Below are positions 54,714-64,000 of a stretch of DNA of 64,000 nt, piece after piece (within the stretch, counting starts at the first letter, position 1; each line of letters begins with the position of its first letter). This stretch comes from Maratus speciosus (Eukaryota; Arthropoda; Arachnida; Araneae; Salticidae). The stretch spans positions 214,409,748 to 214,473,747 of the forward strand of contig OZ010794.1 in the NCBI GenBank assembly GCA_963932465.1, written 5' to 3'. Under the pieces are notes generated by a model. That model saw nothing but the letters and a program-made list of their open reading frames with translations. It was not told where the DNA came from and did no database searches. The position numbers were made by a program, and so were the translations under genes.

Positions 54714-55218
54714 TTCTCTTCATGTATTTTCTGGCTTCTGCGCTGAACAGGTAACTTTTATATGACGTTCTTTAGTTTCGATAATTAATATTTATATGTG
54801 AATGCGTTGCGTTGCTAATGAAACTTAGACTACAGAAACTTGCAATCAAACAGATTTGACATGACATCGTTTAGTTCTGACCGTATTACGCGCAGGGCGT
54901 GATTAACAACGAGGACACGCAACCAGTATAAATGGACAAAAATGCTTGCCTTGTTCATGACTGTAATTTTGCCTGATTGCGCCGTTTAAATAAGCCAAAA
55001 ATTTCTATAAAATTTTACTGGTGGAAGTTTGGCCCGTTGGTAATCAGGCACTGATTACACAAATCAGGATCCATCTAGGCCGAATTTTGATATGAATGTG
55101 CTACGGATTCTAATCAGTGTTGAAAAATTTATGGTTAGGGCATCGCGATTATTAAACCTTTTTTTAAATAAAAACGTGTATTTGCCCAAACTCTTGTATT
55201 ACTAAACAAATATTCTTG
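54714..55218. other. Mostly unassigned, with a Y-type half element
   Basis: Bases 54960-55060 carry TTGCCTGATTGCGCC, TTTAAATAAGCCAAAAATTT, TTTTACTGGTGG and TTGGTAATCAGGC, resembling the Y element at 19058. The rest is unassigned. Confidence 0.45.
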
Positions 55219-56041
55219 CCACCGCCCTCATGAACACTAGGCCTGAGCGCTGAAATAAAAATGGTGGTTGTCGTAGGTGGATTTTTTTCAGTGTTTGTAC
55301 GGTCCATGAATTTGAATACCAATAATTTTTTCAAGTTTTTTCCGCTTTATTTTTCTGAGATTAAAATAGCGAATGAACACTTTTGGGAAATAGAATAGAG
55401 CTATGAATAAAGAGGAGGAGACATATAGTGTACTGTCTACCAGTTCCGAGTGAAGTAACTGAGAAGGTTGTCACAAGATGGCGGCTGCTTTTCCGAAATC
55501 CAATCTACAGTTTCTGAATACCGACGGGGCAAACTTCCCACCAGTAAAATTAAATAGAAACTTTTTGCTTATTTAAACGTTTTTTCGTGGAAATATTTTC
55601 GCACAAGTATGATAAAAACTTCTATTTGTTTTACTGGTGTCAATTTGACTGGTAAAACAGCAAATTTGTTTCACCGGTTGTCACAATATGGCCGAAACAA
55701 AGGGTTTGACTACCGCAAAATTAAACTTACATCTGTGAGATTGAAAATATGTTTCTGGTATTATTTAATTGAAATTTTCGATTAATAAGACCTTTAAGTA
55801 CGAAGAAAATTTCTAGATAAATTTACTGGGGGAAGGTTTCGCCGCATGTAATCAGACCTTGTAAAAGCGGTTATAGTTAAAGCTTCAATATTCTAAGAAT
55901 ATGTCAGCTCCTTTTTATGAAAGTTCCATGGGAAATACTGGTGTTGAAATTCAGAAGACCGTACAAACACTTAAAAAAATGAGCTTACGATAGCTGCCAT
56001 TTTTGTGTCAGCTCTCAGGCCTGGTATTCAGGGTGCTATGG
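55219..56041. mobile_element. K-family element split by an L element, 6-bp duplication
   Basis: CCACCGCCCTCATGAACACT at the left and CAGGCCTGGTATTCAGGGTG at the right. TTCTTG flanks both sides (55213-55218 and 56042-56047). K sequence is interrupted between about 55397 and 55870. Confidence 0.75.
55397..55870. mobile_element. L-family element nested in K
   Basis: GCTATGAATAAAGAGGAGG at the left. The body AGTGAAGTAACTGAGAAGG, GGGGCAAACTTCCCACCAG, TTACTGGTGTCAATTTG and GTTGTCACAATATGGC matches 15640-16013 reversed. Right edge approximate. Confidence 0.55.
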
Positions 56042-56966
56042 TTCTTGCTGCATACAAAAATAAATAAAAATAAAAAACATCAGACTACATATTGGGACAT
56101 ATATGTCCCATACGTTATTCACTTTTAGTTACTTTTTGAAAAATAATATATAGGATATACTTATACTTAAATATTTTCAAGAGAAATTTACCCACAAAGA
56201 AAAAAAATATGTGAATTGCTCTATGATTGAATATACACATATGAGATATATTATATCCCAACGCCCCTCAAGTGTTAAAGCCCCGTAATCAGCCGATTAA
56301 ATAAGGCAAACATTCCTATTATAATTTTGTGGTACAAAAAAACGCAAATGTTGGCTTCTATACTTATACGATTGGGAAATCATGTAGACTGAGTGTCAAA
56401 TTTATTTAATATTATTATTAAAAGAAATTTCATTTTCCATAAGCCATTTTGAACCATCACATTTGCATGTGTTTGAGCGTAAGTAGATATATAACTTTGA
56501 CATTTTATTTTTGTTGATTTCCATATTCCTCCTTACTATTAAATTTTCGAAAAAATAAATGCCACATCCAAAGTACCGTTTTTCTTCGATTATCAACTAC
56601 TTTATCAGGATTTACCTATCAGTCATATATATAGTGTACCAAAAACGATTTCCGAAAAAAAAAATAATACCTGAAAATTAGTAAGTAATTAAAAAAAATA
56701 AATTAACGACACAATTTTTTTGTAGCTCTTAAAGTGTTTCGAAAAAATACAAACTTAGCAACAGGCATTGCGATGTCCAACCTGTAAAAAATCTCACCAT
56801 CGCTTTAACCCAGCAGCGGGCAACTTTTTCTGTGGGTTACTTTTTGAAAATTAAACTTGTTTCATTCCCACCACTTTTTTGAGCTAAAGATAGTCATTTT
56901 ATTTAATTACAAATTAAGGGGTATCAGGACTCTTAAAATTAAAAAAAAAATCCAACATTTAATATC

Positions 56967-57147
56967 TTAATCCATTGAGGGGCAAGCAAAAATGTCTCTA
57001 AATAATGAATTCTCACCGCAATAATCGAAACATTTTATTTTTAAATGCAGAAAAGCAATTTTTTATCTATTTCCCTCCAAAGTTAAAAAAAATATATATA
57101 TATTTTAATTGGGATATATTTCATCACACTGCCCCTCAAGGGGTTAA
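56967..57147. mobile_element. E-family TTAA element (copy 6, shortened)
   Basis: TTAATCCATTGAGGGGCAAGC at the left and CACTGCCCCTCAAGGGGTTAA at the right. The right interior with CTGGTG is lost. Confidence 0.7.
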
Positions 57148-57148
57148 A

Positions 57149-57412
57149 ATGTACTTGATTTTAAGATACAATTTTCATTCGGGTGAAAGATATAAGTGTG
57201 TTCCTTCATTTCATCTATTTAAAAAATTGCAAGATGTATATATAGCAGTTGCAGGGACTCCAAACTGTCAGACATTGTACGACCAGAAAGTCGGCATAAC
57301 AGATTACGCACAGTATTACAAAATAAATTTTGCAACTAGAATGAAAATTTTGGTGCCACCATATACTTCAGATTATAATAATTACCCTGAACCTAAATTA
57401 ATTTGTATTTAA
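57149..57412 (+). CDS. Unidentified 87-codon open frame, possible captured exon
   Basis: ATG at 57149 directly after an E element. The frame is also open upstream through the E tip to 57005. The product includes KCVPSFHLFKKLQDVYIAVA, GTPNCQTLYDQKVGITDYAQ and YKINFATRMKILVPPYTSDY, then stops at 57410-57412. Composition is less AT-skewed than its surroundings and the residue mix looks protein-like, with even Y/P/K use and no low-complexity tract. I do not recognise the family. An AATAAA lies about 115 bp downstream (57526). It could be the last exon of a captured or real host gene, or chance. Confidence 0.3.
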   Translation: MYLILRYNFHSGERYKCVPSFHLFKKLQDVYIAVAGTPNCQTLYDQKVGITDYAQYYKINFATRMKILVPPYTSDYNNYPEPKLICI

Positions 57413-57485
57413 AGCATTTTTATATTTTTGATACAATTTTGTATTTAGCTAACTCAAAATTTATAAAATTTCCACAGTATAATCA

Positions 57486-57523
<38 letters not shown>

Positions 57524-58077
57524 ACAATAAAAAGGAAATTTTAGGTTTAATTTATACAAGCTAAAATGAAACATATGTTTTGAAAATTTCATGAAAAAAT
57601 ATTCAGAAGTTTTTGATGTATCCTGCGCGTTATGTCCAAAAACGTCATTTGGAGAAAAATGACTTGAAAGTTTCGGAAACGAGGCTTCCGCTATTGATCG
57701 GGTATAATAATTCTAAAAGCCATAACTGCTGTTCTAATAGGAATTTCAAGGATACAATTATATCAAAATGTTCAGAAAAGTTAGGAGTTTAACAACTAGA
57801 AAAAATTAAATTTCGAAAATTTTAATGCATTAAGAGTCCTGAGACCACTTAAATAATGCGATAATAAGCCGTATTATATGTTTTTTTAAAAGTGTTGTGA
57901 ATCAAATAATCTCAATTTTAAAAAAGTAGCCCACTGGCAAGCGAAAATAGCGTTTACCGCGGCTGGAGGGTTAACATTACAAAACATATTTTTCATTTCA
58001 ATAAATAAATTAATTTGAAAATTAGAAGTGTATGTTAAAAAAATTGCCGTTACAAGTGTATATCTCTCAACTTTTTG

Positions 58078-58497
58078 TTAACCCATTTAAGACGGAATTT
58101 ATTTTTTCTTTTAAAATACAAAAATTGCACTTCGCACCACTTTTTTGGAAAAGGAAAATTTATATTATTTTATAGCAGAATTTCTGTCATTAAAGAAAAT
58201 GAAAATTTTTGTTATAAATTACTGGTATTCAAATAGCAAAAGGGTTGACAGTTATGCTGTGACCATATGGTAACGCTAGTCCTTAACACTAGAACGGCGG
58301 GAAATTTTGCTCAAGTTTTAGAAAAATATTTCACATCAGAATTTTTATTTAGAACTATTTAACTTATTTATTTAAGTTATTTTTGTGCAGTATATATCAA
58401 TCTTATATTATAAAAAAAATTCTGGTTCGAATCGAAATGTTTTCATTCGGCAAGGGTCAAAATGACCCCTCGCCGCCGTTCTAGTGTTAATGGGTTA
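58078..58497. mobile_element. TTAA element with N nested 11 bp from its end
   Basis: TTAACCCATTTAAGACGGAAT at the left and TTAATGGGTTAA at the right. Interior TTCGCACCACTTTTTTGG and TTACTGGTATTC. The N element at 58283 sits between CC and TTAATGGG. Confidence 0.6.
58283..58490. mobile_element. N-family TTAA element (copy 4)
   Basis: TTAACACTAGAACGGCGGGAA at the left and CGCCGCCGTTCTAGTGTTAA at the right. Contains TCACATCAGAATTTTTATT and AACTTATTTATTTAAG. Confidence 0.85.
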
Positions 58498-58673
58498 ATT
58501 ATGAGTAATTAGTACATAGATATTATCAAAAAATATTTTTCTATTTTCTTAAGAAAAAAAAAATCAACATTATTGTAGCTTTCTCTTTTTACTAAATATA
58601 CCTTTTTAAAACTACACTGAGTCAAAAATATGCCGATAATTGTTAAAAGCTTATTTAGTAATTTTGCAGTATA

Positions 58674-58676
<3 letters not shown>

Positions 58677-58711
<35 letters not shown>
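58677..58711. repeat. A homopolymer, about 35 bp
   Basis: Uninterrupted A tract. No insertion structure recognised around it. Confidence 0.9.
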
Positions 58712-58716
<5 letters not shown>

Positions 58717-59139
58717 CGAAAGCAATTTGGAAAATTGGATGCCTTCGACAGTCTAACAACAAACAATAAAAAGATATTGCTTGATATTTTATGATTTCAC
58801 CCAAAATGAAATCGAAAACTAATTTTTATTTTTGTCTGAAAGCAGATAGATGTTCATTTGAAAACATTTTTGGTGGATTATAATGAATTTTTACGTTAAA
58901 ATATAATTAAAAAAATTCGAAATACAGTCAGTCGAAACAGTTTAATTATTAGTACATATTTGATTTTGATAATTAGAGAATATGACTTTAGTGATTTAAA
59001 TTTATGAAATACAAAAACTTTGTATTAAAACATTATGAAAATACAATTGGTTAAGAAGATATCGTTTACAGTTGGGATGCACAACCTGTGGCCCGCGGGC
59101 AAAAAGTGGCCCTCGATGGGTTAACGTGTAGCCCGCGAA

Positions 59140-59990
59140 TTTCGTCAATTTATAACTGAAAAAAAATGCAATTTTTGCCCATAGGTCGCAGTAAAAAATC
59201 GTCGAATTTCGTCAATTTACCGCGGCAAAATTGAAAATTTAGAGAATCAGTTAAAAATCGCGAATTTAGTTGATCGGATGAGGAAAAATATTGAATTTTG
59301 TCGATCAAGCGCGGAAAATGCACAAATTTCGTTAATGAAGATTTTGAATGAGAATTTTGATGATGAAGCTCGGAAAAATTTGCAAATTTTGCCGATTGGA
59401 CACGAAAAAAATCGCGAATTTCGTCAATTTGCCAAGGTAAAAATTCCAAATTTCGTCAATTTGCCACGGTAAAAATTCCAAATTTCGTCAGTAAGTTAAG
59501 AATCACGAATTTCGTTGATCGGCTGCGGAAATATCGCGTTTCGTTTGTTTATCCGAATTTCATCAATGTACCGGGTGAAAAATTCCAAATTTCCTCAGAG
59601 TCATTTAAGAATCGCGAATTTCGTTGATCGGGCGAGGAAAAATAGCAAAATTCGTCGATAAGGCACGGAAAAATTGCAAATTTCATCGATCGGACATGGC
59701 AAAATCGCGAGTATTGTCGATCGGGCTCCGAAAAATCGCGAACTTCTTTAGTCAGGCGCGAAAAATTCGCGAATTTTGTCGATTAAGCGCGGAAAAATCG
59801 CAAATTTCGTTGATTAAGCACGGAAAAATCGCGAATTTTCTCGATAATGCGCAGAAAAATTGAAAATTTCGGTGATCGGCTGCGAAAAAAATCGCAAGTT
59901 TCATCAATTTATAACGAAAAAAATCGCGAATTTCGCCAATTTGCCTCGGGAAAAAGAAAGCAAATTTCGGCAGTCAGTTTAGAATCGCAG
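59140..59990. repeat. 31-bp minisatellite behind a hAT-like tip
   Basis: Diverged tandem units of about 31 bp with consensus close to GCGCGGAAAAATCGCGAATT then TCGTCGATTAA. Clearest at 59625-59880. It starts just after ATGCACAACCTGTGGCCCGC (59078-59097), which resembles the tip of the hAT element at 16713. The matching right tip is not seen. Open frames across it are products of the repeat. Confidence 0.8.
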
Positions 59991-60522
59991 ATTTGAAATC
60001 ACAATTTTTGAAGCTATTTTGATAAAACAATTAAGCAGCGAGAGTCTAAATGTCAAAAAGTAACATACACAGGGTTGCCACAGGTTTTTATATTCTAGTC
60101 GTACCGCTATTTAAAAAATGTACAAAATTGTGTTAAAGTTTGCGCGAAGTCTTCGTTTAAAAATATTAGAAGGAATATAGTATTCAGTCCTCAGCAAAAG
60201 TTTAGACACTGGTGATTTTTAACCTTTCAATAAAAAATACGAACACTTGGGTCATACAAATGGCTGTACTTATTTTTAAATATATTTTAAACGTATTAGG
60301 ACATAAATAACGGTTTTAATGTAGGTAGGATATTATTCAATTGAACTTAAAAAAGAGAAATTTGCATATTGCAAAAGTTTAGACACTTTTGTGATTTTTT
60401 GGCAACTGTTAACGAAAAAACGCAAATTTCAAACTAATGACGTCACATGCATGAAGTATTTAAGTGCACCTCGCGATAGTATCGGTCAGTGAAGGTGCCG
60501 CGAGCTAGAAATTTTCAGCAAG

Positions 60523-61543
60523 ATGAAGTAATTAAAGAAAGGAAGCTGAAATCATAAGGGGAGACTGTTGCAGAAATTTCAGCTACTTTAAATCGTCCAA
60601 AGAAGTCTGTCTATTAAGTACTGTCTAAGGGTGACACTTTCAAAGCAAAGCATAAATCTTCAAAGCAGGCCTCGTGTGGCCCGAAAACAGGATTGTAGAA
60701 GGATCTATAAACTGGCATTCAGAAAAATGATGACTGCTAATCGCATTAAAGGTGAGTCAGAGCTTTCCGTGTGAACGGATACTTTCGTAAATGAATTGTA
60801 GAAAGATGTACATTACATGAAAATGATAAAACAACCAGCCTTCAAATCTCACAACAAATTGACACCTTTCTGTCAAGGAGTAATTCTGTTTATTAAACTG
60901 ATGAAATAATGGACTGAAAACAGAATTTATAAACAATTTTTTTTTTTTTTTTTTTAAATACGAACTTGATTATTTTCACGTACATTTTAAAAAGAAAAGT
61001 TTAACAAAATCTTCTTTGTGCCGTCTGTCAGTTTTGGAATTAAAATTAGGTGTCCTTTTTAAGGACACTGCACTCGAAAGAGTTAGTGATTTGTGCCTCA
61101 CTTTGTTTCAATTCTCAAGTATCTCTGGAGTTTCTCAATGGTCGCCAAGCAGCGTAAAAGTACATACATTGGAAGACAATTTACAGCCATTTTTTGAACT
61201 TTTAGCTCTTCCAAAGTATGTATTTGAGCAAGATAATGAGTCTATTCATGTTGCATACAAATAAAAAAATTGGCTTAAGTCTCAAAATATTACTGTTTTC
61301 GACTAGCCCGCGTGTAGCCCTGATCGGAACACAATCAAAGACTTTTGTCATCTCATAGGTTTTATGCAATTTTTTTACAATACTGTTCTGTAAAGGAACT
61401 CCGATGTGCTGTCGAGCGTGTTTGGTACGAAATAGACTCCCATGTGATGCAGGATTTAGTTTATTCAACGGGAACTCACATTTTTGCGTTAATAGCAGCC
61501 AATGTAGGTGCAGTTCGATTTAATTTATCGATATTTTTCTGTT
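60523..61543 (+). pseudogene. Tc1-family transposase, broken
   Basis: The intact protein binds the element ends with paired helix-turn-helix domains and cuts with a DDE/DDD nuclease. The N-terminal part reads IKERKLKS, a stop, then GETVAEISATLNRPKKSVY (about 60530-60615), a helix-turn-helix. After the nested element, FEQDNESIHVAYK (about 61224-61263) carries the second catalytic Asp in the QDNxxxH block. WPxxSPDxNxIxx survives as PACSPDRNTIKD across a stop (about 61308-61340). ELRCAVERVWYEIDSHVM and DLVYSTGTHIFALIAANVGA match the C-terminal LxxxVxxxWxxI and GG-type ending. Stops, shifts and the insertion make it inactive. Confidence 0.8.
60859..61086. mobile_element. F-like TTAA element nested in Tc1
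   Basis: TTGA (decayed TTAA) then CACCTTTCTGTCAAGGAG at the left and ACACTGCACTCGAAAGAGTTAG at the right. Interior TTTTGGAATTAAAATTAGGT. Contains a T run. Confidence 0.7.
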
Positions 61544-61748
61544 AACAGACAAATTGTCTATACTTTTGCCACAATGTTAAATTTGTTTTTTTCATTATAT
61601 ATTATGTAAAGTGTATAACTTAAAATTTATTGTTTATGTATGAAAGATAAGTCCCCAGTAATATATGTCAGTTGCGTTACAGCAGTTCTTTACATACTTC
61701 TCAGTACAGAAGCATAATCGATCATTGTCTAACTTTTGCTGAGCACTG

Positions 61749-62313
61749 CATGAGTGAAGAAACTTTAATTAGATAATTGGGGGATATTTTGTTAGTGTTT
61801 TTAATTTATGAAATACAAAAACTTTTTCATTATAAAAATACAAATTGCTAGGTCGATATTATTAAAGAAAAGAATATAAAACATTTTTTTCGTCATGTAA
61901 GAATAATCGCACTCTGTTTAAAATGAAACATGGTATAGCGGACGTAAATAGCAATATCTGGGTAAAATAATTGGATTTAGCTAATCAAAGGATATTTTTT
62001 AGTGTTTTAAATTTGTGAGATACAAACAGTTTGTCATTATAGAAATACAACTTGCTATGACAATATCAATTTGGAAAAATATGCAAAACTGTTCATTCGT
62101 CATGAAAAAAAATAACCGCACGTTATTCAACAAATAACATGTTATTGGAGTAAATAATAATATTCAGATGAAGTAATTAAATTTCGTACTACTCAAGGTT
62201 ATGGTGGAAAAAATTGAAGGGAGGTAGTTATGTTGGTAGATATAAAATTAAAGGATGAGAGAAATTAGAAAAATGATAAAGAAACTGTAAAAGTAAGATA
62301 AGTTTATTTAACC
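61749..62313. other. AT-rich stretch with a loosely repeated segment
   Basis: The phrase TTAATTTATGAAATACAAAA recurs in variants near 59000, 61800 and 62010, suggesting an old repeat with a period near 215 bp here. No gene seen. Confidence 0.4.
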
Positions 62314-62754
62314 TTTGCCATCGAAATACTCAAGGCCAGAGGACACGAGTTGTGACGTCATCACTAATCCACCTAATTCTCAGTAGTGTTGGAATTCACA
62401 TCGAAAAATTTTGAACAGCAATTACATTTATTTTGTTTGTGGAATATCTATCACCTTATAAAACAATAATAACTACTTAAACTTACTGGTGAGAATACGG
62501 AATCCCTAAACAAAAATTCAGCCCGATGCGGAATGCCATAGTGTTGCCGCATATGGGGTACTTTTATTGGATGATTCCAAATTCTCACCAGTAATTTTAT
62601 TATTGTTTTATAAGATGACAGATATTCCACAAATAAACTAAAAAAATTCCATTACAAAATTTCCGGTGTGAATTCCAACACTAGTGAGAAGTCGATCGAT
62701 TACTGATGACGTCACATATCTTGTCCTCTGGCCTTGAGTATTTCGATGGCAACG
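62314..62754. mobile_element. Z-family element (copy 2), 8-bp duplication
   Basis: TTTGCCATCGAAATACTCAA at the left and TTGAGTATTTCGATGGCAAC at the right. The 8-bp duplication ATTTAACC lies at 62306-62313 and 62755-62762. TGACGTCA in both ends. Inner paired blocks TTCTCACCAGTAATTTTATT flank a further small hairpin. Confidence 0.8.
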
Positions 62755-62917
62755 ATTTAACCCGTTAATCTTCGCTTCCGATACCTTCACCGGCAATTTA
62801 AGAAGAAAAATAAATATATTTCAAACTCGGGTGAGAGGGGGGGGGCAATGTAGGATAAAAATGGATTGATTTTCAATCACTAAAAATGGACATCGAATAC
62901 GAAAGATGATTACAAGA

Positions 62918-63135
62918 TTAATCCTTTCAGCGGTCAGAAGAATTCTGTTCGTAAATTATGAAATAATCGACTGATACCATAATATTCAACCAATATCTTA
63001 GAAAATATAAACCCGCTATTTCGCATTTTCAGCAGAAAAGCAAAATTTTATTAAAATATTCTTGGTGTCATTTTTCAGTTTTGGAATTAAAATTAGGTGG
63101 CTAGACTCTATAGTCACCGCCCTTGAAAGGGTTAA
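62918..63135. mobile_element. F-like TTAA element (sister of 20498-20715)
   Basis: TTAATCCTTTCAGCGGTCAG at the left and CACCGCCCTTGAAAGGGTTAA at the right. Shares GGTGGCTAGAC with the 20.5-kb copy. Confidence 0.75.
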
Positions 63136-63722
63136 AGGAATTTCTGGTTCAAATCAAATTATACATATTCGATAACTGTCAAATCGATTGCTGTTCGCGT
63201 TTCTAGTGTTAAAATGTTTAAACAATGCTCACCGCAGGAATTGATCGTACCTTGAAGTTCAGTTATGTCTGATGAGAATTAGTTCTCATTTGTTGGGGTT
63301 TTTTTATAATATCATTAATTTACAGTTTGTTTATTAGGGGTATTGATTATTTAGAAAAAAATGTTTGGTAAACATATTTGCAGGCCTGAATTTGATGTAT
63401 TAGGGGTTTTAATTTTATAACTACAACAACATAGCCTCAAAATATATTCATATCAGCCAACGGCTATGATTCTTCCGAAACACTTTATTACAACGGTAAA
63501 TTTTGATTTATTTTAATGGTCGTCTCTTGCCACTAAATAAGGCAAAAATATTTTCTTAATTTGTAGGACCAAAAAATAAACTCGTATGTTTCGGCCATCA
63601 CTAAAACTTTCTTCTGTATAAATCAAATCACCTGAAATCAAAACTGAATAAAAACTATTAGTTCTTGAGATATTGCTATCATGGAAATCGTCATACACTG
63701 AGGATAGTAGCGACACCCATAC
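63136..63722. other. Unassigned, with an N-type right tip
   Basis: GTTCGCGTTTCTAGTGTTAA ends at about 63211 and is a decayed N-family right end. Around 63535 CACTAAATAAGGCAAAAATA repeats the central motif of the miniature elements. Confidence 0.4.
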
Positions 63723-63896
63723 CAGGGCTGCCACAGACGACTATTTTTTAATTCCACATCACACCACTTTCGCAAAACACCAATGGCATGCTGTTCGAGA
63801 ACATTTGGAAGATAAATATACTTTTGAATCTGTTTTTTTTTCTTTTTTCATAATGGTGCGAATGGAGTAGAAAAATAGTTGTCTGTGGAAGCCCTG
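63723..63896. mobile_element. Inverted-repeat element, CAGGGCTGCCACAG ends
   Basis: CAGGGCTGCCACAGACGACT at the left and AGTTGTCTGTGGAAGCCCTG at the right, with TATTTTTTAATTCCA/AAAAATAG following. Interior ACACCACTTTCGC and TAATGGTGCG. A 65-codon frame crosses it by chance. Confidence 0.65.
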
Positions 63897-63941
63897 CAAT
63901 TCAGCGCATACATTTATGTCCAAGTCTATCAGAATAGAAGT

Positions 63942-64000
63942 TTAATCCTCTTGGGGGCGATGGTACATTTATGAAACCACTTAATTTTAATTCACAAATA
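63942..64000. mobile_element. O-family TTAA element, cut by window edge
   Basis: TTAATCCTCTTGGGGGCGATG then CCACTTAATTTTAATTCAC, matching the left part of O copies. Confidence 0.6.

Larger units (their letters stand above)
56914..57852 (+). mobile_element. 0.94-kb TTAA element enclosing an unrelated open frame
   Basis: TTAAGGGGTATCAGGACTCTT at the left, and AAGAGTCCTGAGACCACTTAA at the right. TTAA duplicates at both edges. Contains an E element, an 87-codon frame, a (TA)n tract at 57490-57520 and other DNA. The tips differ from all other TTAA families here. Confidence 0.55.
56805..57974. mobile_element. TTAA element with I-like arms, split by a 0.94-kb insertion
   Basis: TTAACCCAGCAGCGGGCAAC at the left and CCGCGGCTGGAGGGTTAA at the right. 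Arms include TTCCCACCACTTTTTTGAG and AAAGTAGCCCACTGGCAA. The body is broken at TTAA 56914/57849. Confidence 0.55.
60185..61748 (+). mobile_element. Tc1-type transposon, 1.56 kb, decayed
   Basis: CAGTCCTCAGCAAAAGTTTA at the left, and TAACTTTTGCTGAGCACTG at the right. Encloses a broken Tc1-type transposase and a nested F-like TTAA element. The flanking TA pair is not preserved. Confidence 0.8.

Noticed and set aside
58509..58766. 85-codon minus-strand frame with poly-Phe
   Set aside because: It is created by the 35-bp A run.
59150..59863. Frames of 64-99 codons on both strands
   Set aside because: They follow the 31-bp minisatellite, whose units happen to lack stops in some phases.
469..63135. 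TTAA families as Kolobok rather than piggyBac
   Set aside because: Kolobok also duplicates TTAA, but the CCCY/CACTAGAA tips and two piggyBac-type coding relics favour piggyBac. Not excluded for each family.
1..64000. CRISPR array or bacterial operon
   Set aside because: The regular repeats are 31, 158, 173 and about 460 bp without spacer logic, and there is no prokaryotic gene density.
1..64000. tRNA or rRNA genes
   Set aside because: No cloverleaf with proper A and B boxes was found. The only B-box-like site (about 18296) lacks a fold and is listed as a possible SINE head.
1..64000. LTR retrotransposon or endogenous virus
   Set aside because: No paired long terminal repeats, primer-binding site, protease or integrase motif was seen. 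The only reverse-transcriptase trace is of Penelope type.

Overview
This 64 kb window is AT-rich, non-coding eukaryotic DNA made almost entirely of transposable-element debris and tandem repeats. I found no convincing host gene, tRNA, rRNA or CRISPR array. The mix (piggyBac-type, Tigger/pogo, Tc1, a mariner-like element with an arthropod-type DUF4817 helix-turn-helix, hAT, Mutator-like, Helitron and Penelope) points to a metazoan, most likely an arthropod. I cannot name the species. Open reading frames are short and mostly lie inside repeats. Family letters (A, B, E, F, K, N, O and so on) are my own labels for repeats seen more than once here.

The dominant theme is a swarm of about 200-bp inverted-repeat elements flanked by TTAA. 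Their ends follow the pattern TTAA-CCCYTT... or TTAA-CACTAGAAC... (families A, B, BB, CC, E, F, N, O, Q, S, U, W). This matches the TTAA target and terminal style of piggyBac transposons. Two coding piggyBac relics are present. A transposase pseudogene lies on the minus strand at 1640-2580. An internally deleted 2.3-kb element lies at 39368-41702, and its tips resemble those of the W and A miniature elements. Many families with different tips share an inner plan: an inverted CACCAG-type motif tens of bases from each end and a TTATTTAAT centre. Other elements repeatedly insert into that central TTAA.

Layout. 0-11 kb: K, A, E, F, H, B and N elements, the piggyBac pseudogene, a 173-bp repeat inside a terminal-inverted-repeat element, and a 158-bp tandem array that captured the end of an N element. 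11-24.7 kb: nested U/T/F/O/BB/E elements, a hAT miniature element with 8-bp duplications, Mutator-like elements with 9-bp duplications, and a non-autonomous pogo element. 24.7-42.3 kb: a diverged satellite of about 460 bp, interrupted by a 2.8-kb element with CTA duplications, a 2.26-kb Tigger, a 1.43-kb foldback, the deleted piggyBac and many miniature elements. 42.3-48 kb: a DUF4817 foldback, a Penelope relic and a 2.1-kb Helitron. 48-64 kb: further TTAA elements, hAT-like and TGACGTCA-bearing elements with 8-bp duplications, a 31-bp minisatellite, and a dead Tc1.

No two coding regions work together as a pathway. The functional relationship visible is parasitic: transposase-coding relics, the non-autonomous elements whose ends they match, and serial nesting that gives a relative age order.
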